NCBI RefSeq assembly: GCF_023343835.1 | Contig: NC_064435.1 | Span: forward strand, 79,742,134-79,806,133 | Source: Lagopus muta | Lineage: Eukaryota; Chordata; Aves; Galliformes; Phasianidae | Reading direction: 5' to 3' | DNA: 64,000 bases | Shown: in pieces, positions 49,086 through 63,189 of the stretch | How positions within the stretch are numbered: the stretch's first letter is position 1 | Layout of the letters: every line of letters begins with the position of its first letter | Notes under the pieces: generated by a model | Told to the model about the DNA's origin: nothing | The model's database searches: none | What the model saw: only the letters and a program-made list of their open reading frames with translations | Position numbers and translations under genes: made by a program

Positions 49086-52000
49086 AGACATGAAGTGGAC
49101 TGAACCCAATTCTTTATTTTTTTTTTTCTTCTTTTTTCTTCTCAAATCTGTAGTGCCCTTACAGCTTTGATATTCCTTGGTTTTATACTGATAGTTCTCT
49201 GACAAAGATGCCTAATCGAATTACAGAGGAATAATGGCGCTTCATTTAGAGTATCTTTTTTATTGAGTTCCTAAGGAAAGCAGACAATCCAAACGTCCTC
49301 TGTACTATAGTTAATGCCATGTGCTGAGCATCTTGCTTGCTTTGTGGAGGTCTGCATCTCTCTCTCCAGTGACTGCACTGACTGGAATGACAGCTCTGCA
49401 GATTCGATGGGAGGAGGAAGGCAAGCAATTGGCTTGTTGTGGCAGATCTGCCAGGGATGGAGGAAGGCCCTCTCTCCCAGCACTGCTGTAGACTTAGAGA
49501 TGTTTCACGGGAGCTTGTTGCGCTCAGTAAAGTTTTCTGTGATGCTTTGCAACCAGTTCTCTGCATAGAAGCACTCTGCATGAAAAGAAAAACAGCCTGT
49601 TAAATAATGAGCTGGATGACTCTGTCCACTCTGTTTTTTCTACTCACTGGAGAAGGCTGCGGGAGTTTTAGGGTTTTGGATAGAACAATGACCCTGCTCC
49701 CTATTAATAATTATCTTCCTTTTCCATTGTGACACAAACAATAGTTTATTCTCTTTGCATTACATGAACTCACTCCAAACCTCTAATTATTCATGCTCGA
49801 TGTGAGGAAAATTGCAAACCAGATCTACATCTGAGCTTTTTCTAGCTCCTATTTGAAGCAGTTGAACCAAGCTCACCATTTGAAGACCCATGAACTCTGA
49901 CAGACTCAACAAATTCTGGGTCTGAGTCCAAGCTTAGTATCTTGGTCTTATCTCTCTGGTATCAGTCAAATCAGCCATAGGAAGAGCTTCAAACATAATC
50001 CCTCTTTTCTCATGCCCCTTCTTCATTCCTGCAACATCATCCAGTGCTGAGGATATCTTGACAAGCTGCCAGTTGTAAGACTGTAATGAATGGTGAACTC
50101 AGCCCACGCTTGTGACCTCCTAGCAGCATATAGTGTGAGTGGCAGAAGAGATGTGCAAGTGATGGAGACTGTATTGTATGCCCTCTGTCTCTTGCAAGTC
50201 TTTGCAGTCATTCCTCAGAGGGCAGCTTCTTTTACAGGTTTGGTATAAGGTGGAGAATGTCATGAAGAGGGCTCCTTGCTCCTCCCATGCGCACTCCAAT
50301 GCCTATATGCCTGTTAACAGCACTAAGATGCTGAAATTACAAGTTATTCCCTGAAATGAGTTGAAAGACTTTCGTTGAGATCATAGCAAAGATGGTTTTG
50401 TTTTGTCTTTAAAGTCCTTTTGTGTTTCTATATCTTTGTCTTTTATTTCCCCTCTTACTTCCCCATAGCAGGGTGCCATCATCTGGGTCTCCCTGCTGGC
50501 AACGGCATGATAGATGGCGACACATCTTATGTTTGCAGCAAAGGCTGCTTTGGCTTATGACTGTCCGGCTAGCAAAACAGAGCAAGCTGCCAAAAACAAC
50601 AGTCCAAGGTATGAAAGTTAACAGTTAGCAATAACTGCGGTGTGAAACATTCCCATGAAATCCAGACATCAAGGATGCTGCTTGGAATAGCTTGAATGTC
50701 CTGCATTCTTTTGCAGTGAAAGCAGAGTAATAACACCAGCAGCGTGGGAGACAGCAGCCAAGGAGGAACACACGAGCCCCAGAGAACAGGCCATCAATTT
50801 TCTTGCTGTGGCTGGCTGGAGGAAACTGAAATGTATATTGCAGTGGCTTCTGACGCCAGCCACTGCTTTATGCTCCATGCTTCAGACTCAAAATACGTTA
50901 CCCTAAAAACGAAGCAAAAAATTCCCCAACCTATTAATAGATTTGTATAAAGAAATCCCTTGTAGTTTTTAATCATTTACATCTGGGACTGAGAAACCAA
51001 CCATAAAATGTCAGTATGGCTATTACATGGGTCACTGGAACAGGTTTATGTTAGCTAATATGCTGAAACAGTAGATTAGGAAGAGGATAGTTTATGGTCT
51101 TTAGTTCATTTGTTGACAGGAAGAATCAGGAGCAGATTTGTTTTATGCCTGAACCCATCACGGAACAACTAGGAACAGAGCAGTGATTAAAATCCAGGCA
51201 ACACAAATAGGATAACGACTAGGCTACATATATATTTCTGTGGGTGAGCTAGATGTTTGTGAAGGGAAGGAGCTAATGAGATCACAGAAATCAGCAGAGC
51301 AGAGCAGAGTGCTCCTGTGCAGCCCTCTGAAGTGACTCAGCAAAGAACAACTGCTTGGCATCCCATTGCAGAGCTGGTAAATACCACAGCCCCTCATGAG
51401 ATACAGCACTCACAAAGGAAAGAACTTCCACAGACCTGCAGAAATCAAATGTGTTCTTAGAAGAAATGTATTAACCTATATGCAGTGTTCTAGCAGGTCC
51501 CTAGAAGTAGCTAGAGCTTTCCAAAGTGCAGGCACTCTAACACATTTGAGAGCCTTGTTAAATCATCCCATGCTGTCTTTGATTATTAATTTTGTAATTC
51601 CTCGCTCAGAGATGACTTTTCCTCTTGCCTGCTGTTCCTTCTGTGCTTATTGTAGATTTATGCGTAATTCTTCTGTGAGAAACTGAGCATCTTTGAAAAC
51701 TGAAACCATATATATCCATCAGGTCTTCTAACATTTAATTAGAACATCATGAAAGTTAAGAACATTATGATCAGTTAAGAAGACTTTGGTGACTTGTCAT
51801 ATAAATATGTGTCTGAATCTTGTAAGTATTGCAAAAATGTTCCAATAATTGTGGTCTAATTCATCTTGCCTGGAACCAGGCCAAAACTGAAGCTGGAATT
51901 TTCTGTGTACTCTTAATGCAGCTCTTACAGTTTGGCTCCTCCAAAGCAGAATGGAAGGGCAATGCTGTGATTCTTACCTGAGGTCCAGCATTGTAGCAGC

Positions 52001-52349
52001 TTCCCTCATCCTCCACGTACCTGTATTTTCTGATATATTCTGCATGCTGTTTTGGCTGAAGTCCTATAAGCTGTGTGGAAACTACTTCAAAGACAGTGCC
52101 TTCAATAGGCTTTCCTAGTCCACGTCAAGGAGGCAGCAGGGAGCAACCTCCTCCTGTGGCTTGCAAAGAGCAGCGGATGTGTCCTCTTGTTTGTGAAGAT
52201 TGGGCCAGGACAGAAGGTTTCAGTGGTCGGTTTTCTCCCAGCATGTACTTAAAGTCTTCCAGTCAAAATGTCAGTACTCAAAAGAGAAGAGAAATCCTGT
52301 AGAGCATGAATGGTGCTGAGAAACAAACCCTGCAGTGGGACAGGCATGG
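49086..52349. other. Unique non-coding sequence, no gene seen
   Basis: T/C-rich simple stretch at about 49113-49145. Overlapping frames on both strands at 49246-49581 have no recognisable domain. No repeat family recognised. Confidence 0.45.
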
Positions 52350-52379
52350 AGACATATCTCCTACATTGGAGATATGTCT
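52350..52379. repeat. Perfect 12-bp hairpin
   Basis: AGACATATCTCC and its exact reverse complement GGAGATATGTCT are separated by a 6-base loop (TACATT). Pairing ends abruptly at both sides, so the foldback is too short for a microRNA precursor. Confidence 0.9.
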
Positions 52380-55059
52380 AGCCACAAGCAGATTTTCTTT
52401 TTTTCTGTCCACCACGAGTTTTACTCTTCTGATTTCTTTTCAAGCGGTAGAAAGCTTTCCAGCTCCATCTGTTGAGATGGGGCAGTACGTCTCTTATCAC
52501 ACAATCTGCCACTGTCAAAAAAAGGAGAACATATGACTGAGAAAAGATGCACCAACGTTTGTAAGTACTTTTATAGATGGTTGTTAGGATGGAGCATCCT
52601 GATCTCCATCTCTCATGCAGAATGATTTCTACTGTTATTTTTCCTTACACATTCCTCTTGGAATCCAAGCTTTCACAGAACTCTCAGGAGGGGAAAGTTT
52701 ATGTCTAGTTTTTATTGATTCATTTGAAAAAGTAAGCAAATGAATTAGTTACAAGTTTTATTTCTTGTAGGATGTGGTAACTTTCAGCTCCATCCCCAAG
52801 AAAACTTTAATCTCTCTTCAACCACAGCTCAGTTTCACATATTAGCTTCAGACCAAACAAGTTCTTCTCCCGTGGGCATCCTAATGGAGCATCTAGCTTG
52901 GTATCCCATGTCTTCAGAAGTGTTAGACTCCCAGATCAGCTTACACAGCATTTCAACCTCAATGGGCAGATGAGAAGTCTGCCCTTGCACCCTCATTTCA
53001 TTTATTAGGGGATTGTGGCACTTTTCCTTTCACTTTCTTTTGTATATTCTTACCCCTCACGTTGTTCATATTTTTGGTACCTTTTCTGAGATGGAAAAAA
53101 TTATTTTTGACATCTTCTCATTTCAAAAATAAAGTTTTCTTCTCTGGAAGAGATTAAGCTGGTTCTCCAAATGATTACTTTCATGATTCCTGTCATTCTG
53201 CAACGAATTTTCAGTGTTCACCTTGAAAACTGACCCTTTGTCTTATCCCACAATGCTATGTAGGTTGAACAAATAACCAAAAAGTAATTCAACTGTTATA
53301 CTTGTTTTTTATAAAGGGGAAGATTAAATATACAAGTATTTAGATCACTTTATCCTCACATTCTGACAGATGTCCAACTATGCCAAAGCTGTCTGTTCTT
53401 GAACAGTGTTGAACTTTATTGGGGAGCTGTTTTCAGTAATTCAGGATTTGTGATCTCCCCCAAATTGTTTTGACCTCACTGAGTAGATTAGAGAATTTAT
53501 GCAACAACACAGCTCCAGTGTGTGCCTGAGCCCTCCAGCAGCAGGAAGCCAAGTGGATGCTCAGTGGCATCTCAGACCGCAGGCTTCTGGGCAGCTAAGC
53601 TGAGACCAGGGTATTTCACTTCACCAAAATCAGTCAAAAGGGGAAACTATGTACAGGGCTTGAATAAAGAAAGGTAACTTTTCCAGACAGAAAAGGCTTA
53701 TTCAGATCAACAGATTAGAAAAAAAAATCTGCAGAGGAAAAAAAGAATTAGGAAGTGTCAATGAAAAGTGGATTACCTATGTGACTGTTTCAAGAAACTG
53801 GTAGCATTGATTAAAAAGTGATTTATTCTCAGCATTTCACTGCTTCTTCCAAGGAAGGTTAATACGAGGATAGCAGTCATAACCATGCACTTTTATTGAT
53901 TCTCTTACTGAGGTTGTACTAGCTTTTAATACCTTGCTGTAAACATTTTTACAGAAATTTCTCACAAGATGGATTGTTTTATACTGTCTCTTTCATACAG
54001 GTTTCTTTTCTTTAAAACCCACCTAATTAAACTGACAGTTTTAATTCAGGATCTCAGTTAGTTAGAAACAATACTTTTGTCCTTCCTGAAGGAGTTAAGA
54101 AGGCTTTTCCTTTTAATTTTGTTATGGAGAGACAGAAAATCACAGGTGGTAGCAGAGGTGTTGTTGAAGATTGAGGTTCATTCCTCTACATGAAACTTTC
54201 CATAGACATTGTTTGTCAAATGAGATATTTCTAATATGTAAGTGACATATATTGTTTAGCAGCCTCACTCTGAATGTTGGAAAGAGTAAAGTTTCTTCCA
54301 TGGAGCAAGGAAAAGCTCTCCATTATAGTGTTTTTGTCGCTCAGAAAAGTAAGTTCAAATTCTTTCTGGACACCGTATTTCAAGCCTGAAGAATGACAAC
54401 CATGCCCCAGTCTAAGAGAAAACAGGGACGTTTCTAAAAGAGGTGTATTTGCACCACAGGAAGAAATAGGGAGAACTGTGGGGGAAAAAAAAAGGCAAAC
54501 AGATTTTATATCTCTAACAATCTTTTCTCAAGATATCTTTGTGCATCTGCAGTATATTTGGACTGTTTTACTAGCAGCTTTCTGTTTAACCAGGTGAGTG
54601 ACTTCACCTATGGAAAAGACAACAAAAGCCTGTGAGGGGCATTTCTTATGATGACAAAACTTAGAGTAAAAATATAATTAGATTAAGAAACACTGTGGAT
54701 ATTGTTGAAGCTGTCTTTCTTTGTTCCCCTTTTTATTGAAGAGCCCTGTGGTTTGGAGGCACTTGGCATTCTCTTAGCTGGTTCTACTTCACTCTACATC
54801 TTTCCTCCTACGAATTTCCCTCTAGGATTAGACAGCAGTACAAATATTATTACACTCTGCAGGCTTTGCCTCCTGACCTACTCCACAGAGACTTATGTGG
54901 TGGAGTCAGCACTGCTGAATAGAAAATGTCTTTCTTAACACTGTGATGCTGGAGCATTGCCAAGGTCCAGTAGTTCATAAAGAGACCGAGCTGGCTGTGC
55001 TCATGAAGGACTCCGAAAGAGCCCTGAATATTTAAAGAAAAGAGTCAGTGAAAAAAAGA
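52380..55059. other. Unique AT-rich sequence, no gene seen
   Basis: AT-rich, repeat-poor, with very few open frames. Nothing recognised. Confidence 0.5.
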
Positions 55060-55740
55060 ACTATAATATGGAGGAGCAGGGAGACGAAGGGGTGGGAAAG
55101 AAGGGGGCGAGGGTTTGCTAAGAGTATGAGCTGAGGATGGAGTCCCTCAGTGGTGGGACAAGTGCTTCTGCAGGAGCTGCTCCTGTTGGCTTTGCAGACC
55201 AGCCAAGTTTCTTTTGCTGTTAGCAGGCAGGATTTGTGAAGCCCTTGTGTGCGTACGTATGAGTGTGTTAAGCGTGTTTTCCCAGGAGAGACTTCTTGGG
55301 AACGAGTTGGACCAGCCAGAAGTGTGGGTGGATGGGAGGGCTTTCGCTGCCCGCTGCTCAGTGGAAGCAGCTTTCCCGCTGTGCTTTGCTGTTCAGCTCT
55401 GGCTGGGCAAGAACCTCATATACGTGGTTTCCCTGTCATCGCTAAAACCCTGACCTCCGACTGCACCAGACACTGTGGTGTATTCAGGCTGTGCGTGTGC
55501 AAATGACGTGGACGAAGCTTCTCTGGAGAGAATCTGGTCTAGACCACCATTGCCATTCTTCCCTTTGACCTTGGCCAGAGTTTGGGGTTCAGCTGCCAGC
55601 GGGTGGAAATCTGTGCCAAGGTGTTGGGCTGTGCTGGTGTGCTGCCATGCTGTACTGTGGGCTGGAAGTGCTGGGAAGGGATCGGCCCAGACAAAAGTCA
55701 ACAAGAATCTTCCCACCCGAGTGTAGCCCAATCCAAATTC
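55060..55740. other. GC-richer patch with scattered CpGs
   Basis: Composition is visibly richer in G than its flanks (for example ggggtgggaaagaagggggc near 55091). CpGs are scattered through 55250-55560. Overlapping frames on both strands (55249-55506 +, 55393-55761 -) are compositional. No repeat or domain recognised. CpG density is lower than at 28.3 kb. Confidence 0.25.
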
Positions 55741-58700
55741 AGATGTTCCTGAGCCCTGCAAGTCTTGTTGGTGCTTCTTGATTTTTGTTTAGCTTTTCTC
55801 AGTAACTCCCCATTCCCTGTTTCCATCAAGGGGCTGATGTAAAAATACTAATGGACCGTGGAGCGACTCAACTTCTATTTACCCAAAGTCAAAAGCATAT
55901 TAAAGTAAGCCTCTCCAGGGACTAGGCTGGTCCTTAGCATTTCGTTAAAATTACAAATTATGTTTTCAGGAATGGCCAGAAAAATTCTACTTCACATGCC
56001 ACTGAGAAAGTGACAAGACATTTTCTCAAGGGCTTGTTTGATGTGTAGGCTAATTTGTACATCAAAAGGACTTAGTTCACAGGGTAAACTCTTTTTGTCT
56101 TTCCATGATTTATTTTTTTCCGGCACTGCATTAATGAGTTTTTGAAGCTCCACTTCAGTGGGTGTTACATTTTCTGGATAGAAGTGATGTGCTTTTATAG
56201 AAGCTTCTTTTGGTTTTGCTCTAAGGTACGTGGTCTTGGCTGTCATTCTAAGAGGCAAGTCAGGCATTGGGTCATGGAAAGGAGGGAGATTTTCTTGAAT
56301 TTAAGCCAAAACGTTAATTGCCATCTTCCCCTAGTGAAATACTGGATGGTAAACACTAGCTGTGTGTGGCTCATTCACACTGCGAAGGCAAGGTATGCAG
56401 AAACCACAAGAAAAGAACATGCTCTGGATAAACAGAAGCGGATGATCACATATAGCTAATTTGTATCCTCATTATTTGGGAGTTATACAGTCGGTTTCAA
56501 TTTGAAGGACATACTGCAGACCTCAGTACTCCTTTCCATGGGGAATAACCTTTGTTTTCAATTATCAGACTTTAAGAGCTTGTGCCATAATTTTGGTGTT
56601 AGCATTTATCTGTTGAAAGAAAAAAAGGCACAGCCTATAAATCCTTCTTCTTCTTCTTACACAGCCAACAATAGTCTTTTGTGGTCTGAACTACCATAGT
56701 TCTCTGCACTTACAGAAAAAAAAAGAATGCAAATCTTGCAGGAAGCATGATATGGGGCAGAAGAAGCATGAGTGGAAATTGCTCACTGAAGTCCCTTCGT
56801 TGTATGCAGATGATGTAATGCAGTGTAATGGGCAGTGAATGAAAAACTGCATCTCTATGAAGAGTGGCTTCTGCTTCCTGCATCAACACTTTTCATAGAG
56901 CCAGTGATGGGACTGACATTCAGCAAATTGACATTAATTGTATTTTTTTGCTTAGCTTGCCTGCTTGTTGAAAAGCTGTGTTTTATTTACCATTGATATT
57001 ATTTGAGAGGCAAGGTTCCAACTTTATCAGTTTATAACTCTGACAAATGGGGCTCCTCATTTTCCTTCTGAGATTTCACAGCTAGCTTTCCTGGCAAGTT
57101 ACAGCTTATACTGAAGGCTCTCCTCCATGGATCAACTGGATGAGTTCTTACTGAAACTAAACAGAGACAATTCCTGTCTGCTGAGGAAGCATACCAAAGC
57201 CCTGAGCTGTGCCTGTCTTTATCTACCACTGTGTCTCTGCTTTTGACATTGGCCAAGCCTGCAAGCCAACACTCACCTTCACTTCTTGCCATGGTAGTTC
57301 AATACCCATGGCCAGAAAGTCTGTTCTTGGTTGGCCTTGGGTAATCTCAGTAGAGGATGCTGTGTTCTCTTGACATCTCCTCTTTTCTTCTGTGACTGTA
57401 AAGGACATGGAAAGACAGTGGAGAAGTGACAGCAGAGCTACATTGGCAGATGGCTGAGGTCACACAGCACGGAAGTGCAAGGGACTGTCAGTAAGTGCTC
57501 TCCTCCTAAATATGGACGGGAAAGGAATGCCAGAGATGATATTTTTTGAATGCTGTAGCTGTTTTTTTCCCTTCTGAAGGCTTTTACAACCCCATAATTT
57601 GCAAGCCTAATGTGCATACATGAGAGGAGAAAAGAGATAAAACCAAAAAGCATTAAGAGGATCAGCAAATGAAGACACAAAAACGGGAATGTTTGTGCAT
57701 CGTGAAAATTGTTTTATCTGCTATTTCACTACCTCTCTTATTAGAGGAAACCATGAGGAAACCTCAATGTCTTAAGCTAAAATCTAAGTTTTAACCACTG
57801 TGGAAACATGTAAGTTGTCTTCCATCCCAGTAACTCATTGTTGGCTTGTTCTTGAAATGTTATCCTCTAGCTATGGAAGAAAAGGCTGAGGGTTTTAATG
57901 GATCTCAAAGCACTTACAGCAAAGCAGGGTCTGGCTGAATTTGCCTCACACATAATTCTTTTTTGTAGTACTTCATGGGAAGATGGCAGACCTGTGCTCT
58001 TTGTTTGAGCCTTTAAACTGGATCTAGTATGCTTAGACTTTTAAATTTGAATGGTTGCACTTTTTAAGGGGTGTCATCTTGACATCTCTGTGGGCTGGGA
58101 AGTGGCTAGTGCTTCTTCTTCCTGCTTGCCATAACAGAATGACATTTTTAGGCAGGGAGCGAAATGATGTCGCTTGCGTTGCTGAAGAACTAATGAGGTT
58201 AACTCCATCTGCACTTCTTTTCGTTGCTCTTCCCTCCCATCAGGTTTTCGGTTTTAAATATTCAACCTCTACCTCCTCCCAGTGGCTGCCTTTCAGTAAG
58301 AAAACGGCAGAGAGGTTTTTGTCCCCACAGTATGTTCATAGCAGTGTGCAGGTAAAACTGCCTCTACAGCGTGCATCGCTGCTGAAGCTGTGCTCAAGTG
58401 GGGTCAGAAAATCAGCTAGCAGCTTCTATCAATGCAAATAGCTGAAGGGGTTTTCTGCTCAGGCAGGAGTGTTCTCTAGCTGCATCTTTCCTTTTCTTGT
58501 TACACTGCCTAAAAAAGACATGTTGTTGAGCCTAGGTGCAGACCCCAAAGCCTCCCTAAAGCCTGAGGCCCTTGCAGATAACCTGAGCTTCTTGTTCTAG
58601 ACTAGAAAATGTCATCCTTGAGCCTCAGTTCAGAGCTGGTCACTTGGACTCCCTGCAGCCACCAGGCTCAAGGAGAGCCCCATGTTTATCTTCTCATCTG

Positions 58701-59170
58701 TGCTTGTTTCCAGCTCCCCTTGTACTTGTGTGTGCAAACATACCATGAGATACAAGAAGCTCTGTCTCTCCGTAAGAGCCTTGGTGCGTGCCTGTCTGTG
58801 GTGCAGGTGAGGTGTGGAGGAAGAATAGGACACGCACATGAGAATATTGTTTCCAGGCTTGCCTGTAATTTTTGTTAGGCTGATCAAATTTGCAGTCGCT
58901 ACAACCAGGACTCAATATCCAATGGCAAGGAGGGGGTCCTTCTTTGAAGAATTGACATCAGATGCAGAGAACTTTTCACTTTATGGCCCTGGGCAGCAAA
59001 CACCAACTTAAAATGACAGGACCCCAGGACTGCTAATTAGAAACTGGCAAAACCAGGACATCTGGACACCTTATCAGAGGTTTATCAAGATTACTGGTAT
59101 GATCCATACAAACCTTTAATGGAAATCAGCTGTCAAACAAGTGAAGTAATTTAGGCAAAGATTGCTTTTT
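55741..59170. other. Unique non-coding sequence, no gene seen
   Basis: No repeat or gene recognised. A (CTT)n run of about five units lies near 56644-56659. Confidence 0.5.
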
Positions 59171-59219
59171 CTTTTTTCTTTTTTCTTTCTTTCTTTCTTT
59201 CTTTCTTTTTTTTTTTTTC
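59171..59219 (+). repeat. Polypyrimidine microsatellite (TTTC)n/T run
   Basis: TTTTTTC units pass into about six TTTC units and then a T run of about 13, ending ctg at 59219-59221. Pure pyrimidine on +. Confidence 0.9.
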
Positions 59220-62200
59220 TGTCAAGGCTATAATATATTACAAGCTGAGCTCTTAGAGGCTGTAATAAGTGCACAGTTTCATAACCACCATTTTTTTTTT
59301 GTTCGTTGCTCAACTCCGTAGCCAAGGGGACTCTGGGCGGAATTTGGAAAGCGAGAGCAGTAAGTGCAAGAACCTGCACCCATACTGGCTCTGAGCAACC
59401 TTCAGCTGGGAGGCTGTGCCCCTCTCTGACACCACAGCAGCTTCAACTCTTCTCCATGGAAGTTTCAATTCTGAGAACTCTTGTCACATCACCCTGTCTT
59501 TATATGGTCAGCTAGAAGGGTTATGAAAGACTATGGGGGAAAATGTGGTCCTGGATTTTACACGAGAGATTGGAAAGACCATGAACTTCCTCAGATTACA
59601 GAAGCTGAGCATTATGATCACTGTTTAGTCAGTATATTTTACTGAGCTGAAAGAATGAAAGCCACCGTAAGGAAGAAAACACAGCCTTGGTTCTTGCCCT
59701 CCAGGATACTTCACATGCTTTGAGTCTATTTACATGCACTTGGGGCAGAGCTGAAATTAGAAAGCCTTTTAAAAATATACTTTGAAACCTATTTGTCTTA
59801 AATCTTACTGAAGTCATAACCAAGGAAAGCAACAAATGAGATGTGAAGAAAGTGGAGCTGCTACCTGATGCAAGCCTGCTAATGGCAGGGAACATGTCTC
59901 GCTGCCTCGCTCATGCTAACTCTGAGATATGCTGACTGCCTTAAGAAGGGACAAGCACACAGTCAGGCAAAATAGCCAAGAGAAATTGTACCTGTGTTGC
60001 TGACTACCTGTTCTTGTGCTCTGATCTGCTTTGAGCCCCCATTGTGAGGAAACTAACATAATATGTGTAAAATGGAGTCAGTTTTAGTAGAGACTAGGCA
60101 AATCTATTTTATTTTTTCACATGGAAGTAGCATTTAAGTGTCTTAAACAAGCATGCATGAGTCTGAGCAAATCCAATCTCTCTGTTCATAAAACTTCAGA
60201 TATAGTTTAGGTTTTACATTGACATGATTTTTATTCCTGAGCTCAAACTTTTCTTTCATTTCATTTTTCCAAGTGAATGATGGACTTAAAGAATATTTCT
60301 CCAGACTGAAAAATGAGAATTTATTGTCCTGCTGAATGTTTGCATATTTTGGCAGGTGAGGAGAGACCTGGTAAGTGGGAGACTGCAAAGGACAGAGTTC
60401 ATACAAACACGAACACTTCAGAAACATTTGCTTTGCAAGAAGTTCAGCTGAAACCATCTCCTCAGTACTTCCATGAGCATGGAAGCATGTCCATTCTTTG
60501 GAAAGATGAGGTGTTTTCTTCTGTCTTCAAAATGCAGTGAAGTAGCATGCCAGCGGATGGGGGACCAGGTGAGTTGCATTTTAGCAACTCACTTTGTTCA
60601 GCTGTCTTCAATGGAGAAGGACTGGTACTTCAAATATAGACCATGAGAGAAGGCCTTTGAAACAACTTCTTAGTTGAAGTTCTGGCTCATTTACATGTGC
60701 TGCATACAGTGTAATTTTGTTTGTTTGTTTGTTGTTTTTTCTTATCATGCGTATAATTTATTTTGGTTTTGTCTCTGTTTTCTTATGCATGCAAAAGAAA
60801 AAAAACACTCTTCTGCTTGAATTGACTTGTATTTTTTAAGGATGAGGTTTAAAAAAAAGAAAAAGAGAAGAGAAGATACCATAAAATTGCTTCTCAGGAC
60901 AAGCCACAGAGACCATAATGTTATCATACTTTAAGTCTTAAGGGCAATAACTTGGTGAAACAGTGCTGCTATCACTTGAGAGATAGATGTTTGCTTTTCT
61001 GGATGTTGTAAAAACCATCTAAACAGCTCCCCTAGGGAATATCACCTGCCCAAAAAGTTTTCAGGCTGATACAAATATTTTTTATTTGATTACGCTTCCC
61101 TCGTTGGTCTTAATCTCGATTTTTATAGAAAATAAAAGCCCCCAATTTATTTTTTTATGGTCCAGAGGGAAATGCTTTTGTGCTTTGCTTTACTGAAAAC
61201 TTGTTGCAGCTAAATGACAACTGAAAATTAATGCTGTTTTTGCATATGTGTTTCTTAGTGAACACATCAGCTGCACTGATTAGAAACATGTCTATAATTC
61301 AGCAGTTGACTGCAAGGCTTTATAGCCTACCAAAAGTCTCCTGCGCCTTGTAACTGCCACACTGCCTGTAGTTAAAAGGCAACTTTCATCAGTTGCTTTC
61401 CTGTCTGAATTAATGCTACAAGCAGTTGAAAGATGGATGCTCGTAAAGGGCGATCTTCCTTCTTGAATGTAGAGATCTTTCCAATAGAGAAAGCTGACTA
61501 ATATTGTCCAGGCAAATAATGTTCTTTCTGACAGGTGGGATATTCACTGACTCATCCATAGAGCCCTTATTTTGTTTCATGACTGCTGTTGTGGGAAGAA
61601 AATCTAAAAATGGTTGTCTTGTTCAGAAAGCTATGTCAAAATCATTGGCTTTTGCAAGAATGTGAGTATCATACTATCAGCTGGTGACCTCTGTTGCCAT
61701 GTTCTCTCTCTAAATTTCATGTGTAGGAATTCAGTGTATAGAAATACCATGTTTGAAGTTCTTCATCTAGCTCAGGCATTCTGGTAAACAGTGCTGAATA
61801 CTTGTCCACCCTAGCTTCACCTCGGTGTAGACATAAAACAATCAGGAACTGTAATGCCTAAAAAGCTGTCTGAGAGAAGTGGAGTTCCCTTGTGTACTTT
61901 AACCCGTTGAGTACTTCTCTCTTTCATATGATCAGCCTGTAGAGTTAAGCTCTGACTTGATTATAAAATAAGACTGTCACGTTGCTGTGTGTCCAACAGT
62001 TTGCATTTGCTGGTATGAGGATGAGAACCACAATTAGCTGACATTTCTTCAGCACTTGTAAATGGCCTTGGTTTTGTAGTGCAAATGAATAAAGAGACAG
62101 TGATTTTTGTGCAGCACTAGCCTCTGCTTCTAGACTTTGTTACTTATCTCCTGTTCTGTGACTTTCATACCAGACTTTACATAGGTTACATGAGTGACGG

Positions 62201-63189
62201 TCTTTGTTCTCATAAAAGTGACATATATGCTGAGACACTGTATATATATTTCTTGCATAAATGCAGTCTTCATTACCATAATGTCTAAATGCCTAATGTC
62301 TAAATAGTGAGTGCATTCTTCTTTCTGCTTTCTTGCCTTGCTACAAATTGTTATTTCATCATGTAGGCATTGTGTTTCAAAACAGAAACACACAGCTGTG
62401 CCTTTCTTCAACATTGCCCCCAAATGGATCCCATCATTTAGTAATTGAAGTTATTGATAGAAGCTGCATAATGAACCTTAGAAAAGTCAGAGTGATGAGG
62501 TGGTTTGGCATTCGTTTTGTGTGTACACGGTTTTATGAAACTGTTTCATAGCTGCTCTAAAGATGAAAAAATATTAGTAAGCATAGGGCAGCAGATGCTA
62601 GTGGAACGCCAACTGAATTTCTGCTGCCAAGATATCTTGTGTAATTTGTGTCACAGTGATACACACACTCACCAGTCTGTTAATATTTATGCAATTTGCT
62701 CTCTTCTTTCGGGTTTCAGGTATTGTAGACCAGAGGAAACACAGGCTTGACATAAACTGTTGTGATCTACTGATTTAGTTATGCAGTAACTGCTCTCACT
62801 TCATCTAGTTGAATGACTCAAATTCCTCAAGGTAATGGAGTGTTTCATGGCCTGTCCATCCCATAGGGCATGAGCACATTTCTGTCAACAGGATATCATC
62901 TACATAACGCTGTATAAGGTAATTCCCTTTCAAGCCAATCTCTAGGAACGATCCTAGGTCTGTAATCAAAGAAAAATTCTAAAGAAAAGGGTTTGGTGTT
63001 TTTTTTTTTTAATTATTTGTGAAAAATAAGGTGGTCGTAAGTCATGGCATTGATTTTATTTTTCTTTTCCTGCATGTTTTTTTTTTAAGGATGACCCAGG
63101 CAAAATACTCAGAAAGGTTCCACACTTTCTTGAAACCATGCCCCTTCAGAAGAGCTGAGTGTGGGAACTCAACGAGGCAGGCATACAAA
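59220..63189. other. Unique AT-rich sequence, no gene seen
   Basis: Simple sequence only: a (TTTG)n run at about 60716-60731 and a T run near 63000-63010. No gene or repeat family recognised. Confidence 0.5.

Noticed and set aside
51030..51060. CR1 fragment suggested by 'gtcactggaacaggtt'
   Set aside because: Single short match with no other CR1 block around it.
52350..52379. MicroRNA precursor
   Set aside because: Only 12 paired bases with no extension; far too short for a precursor stem.
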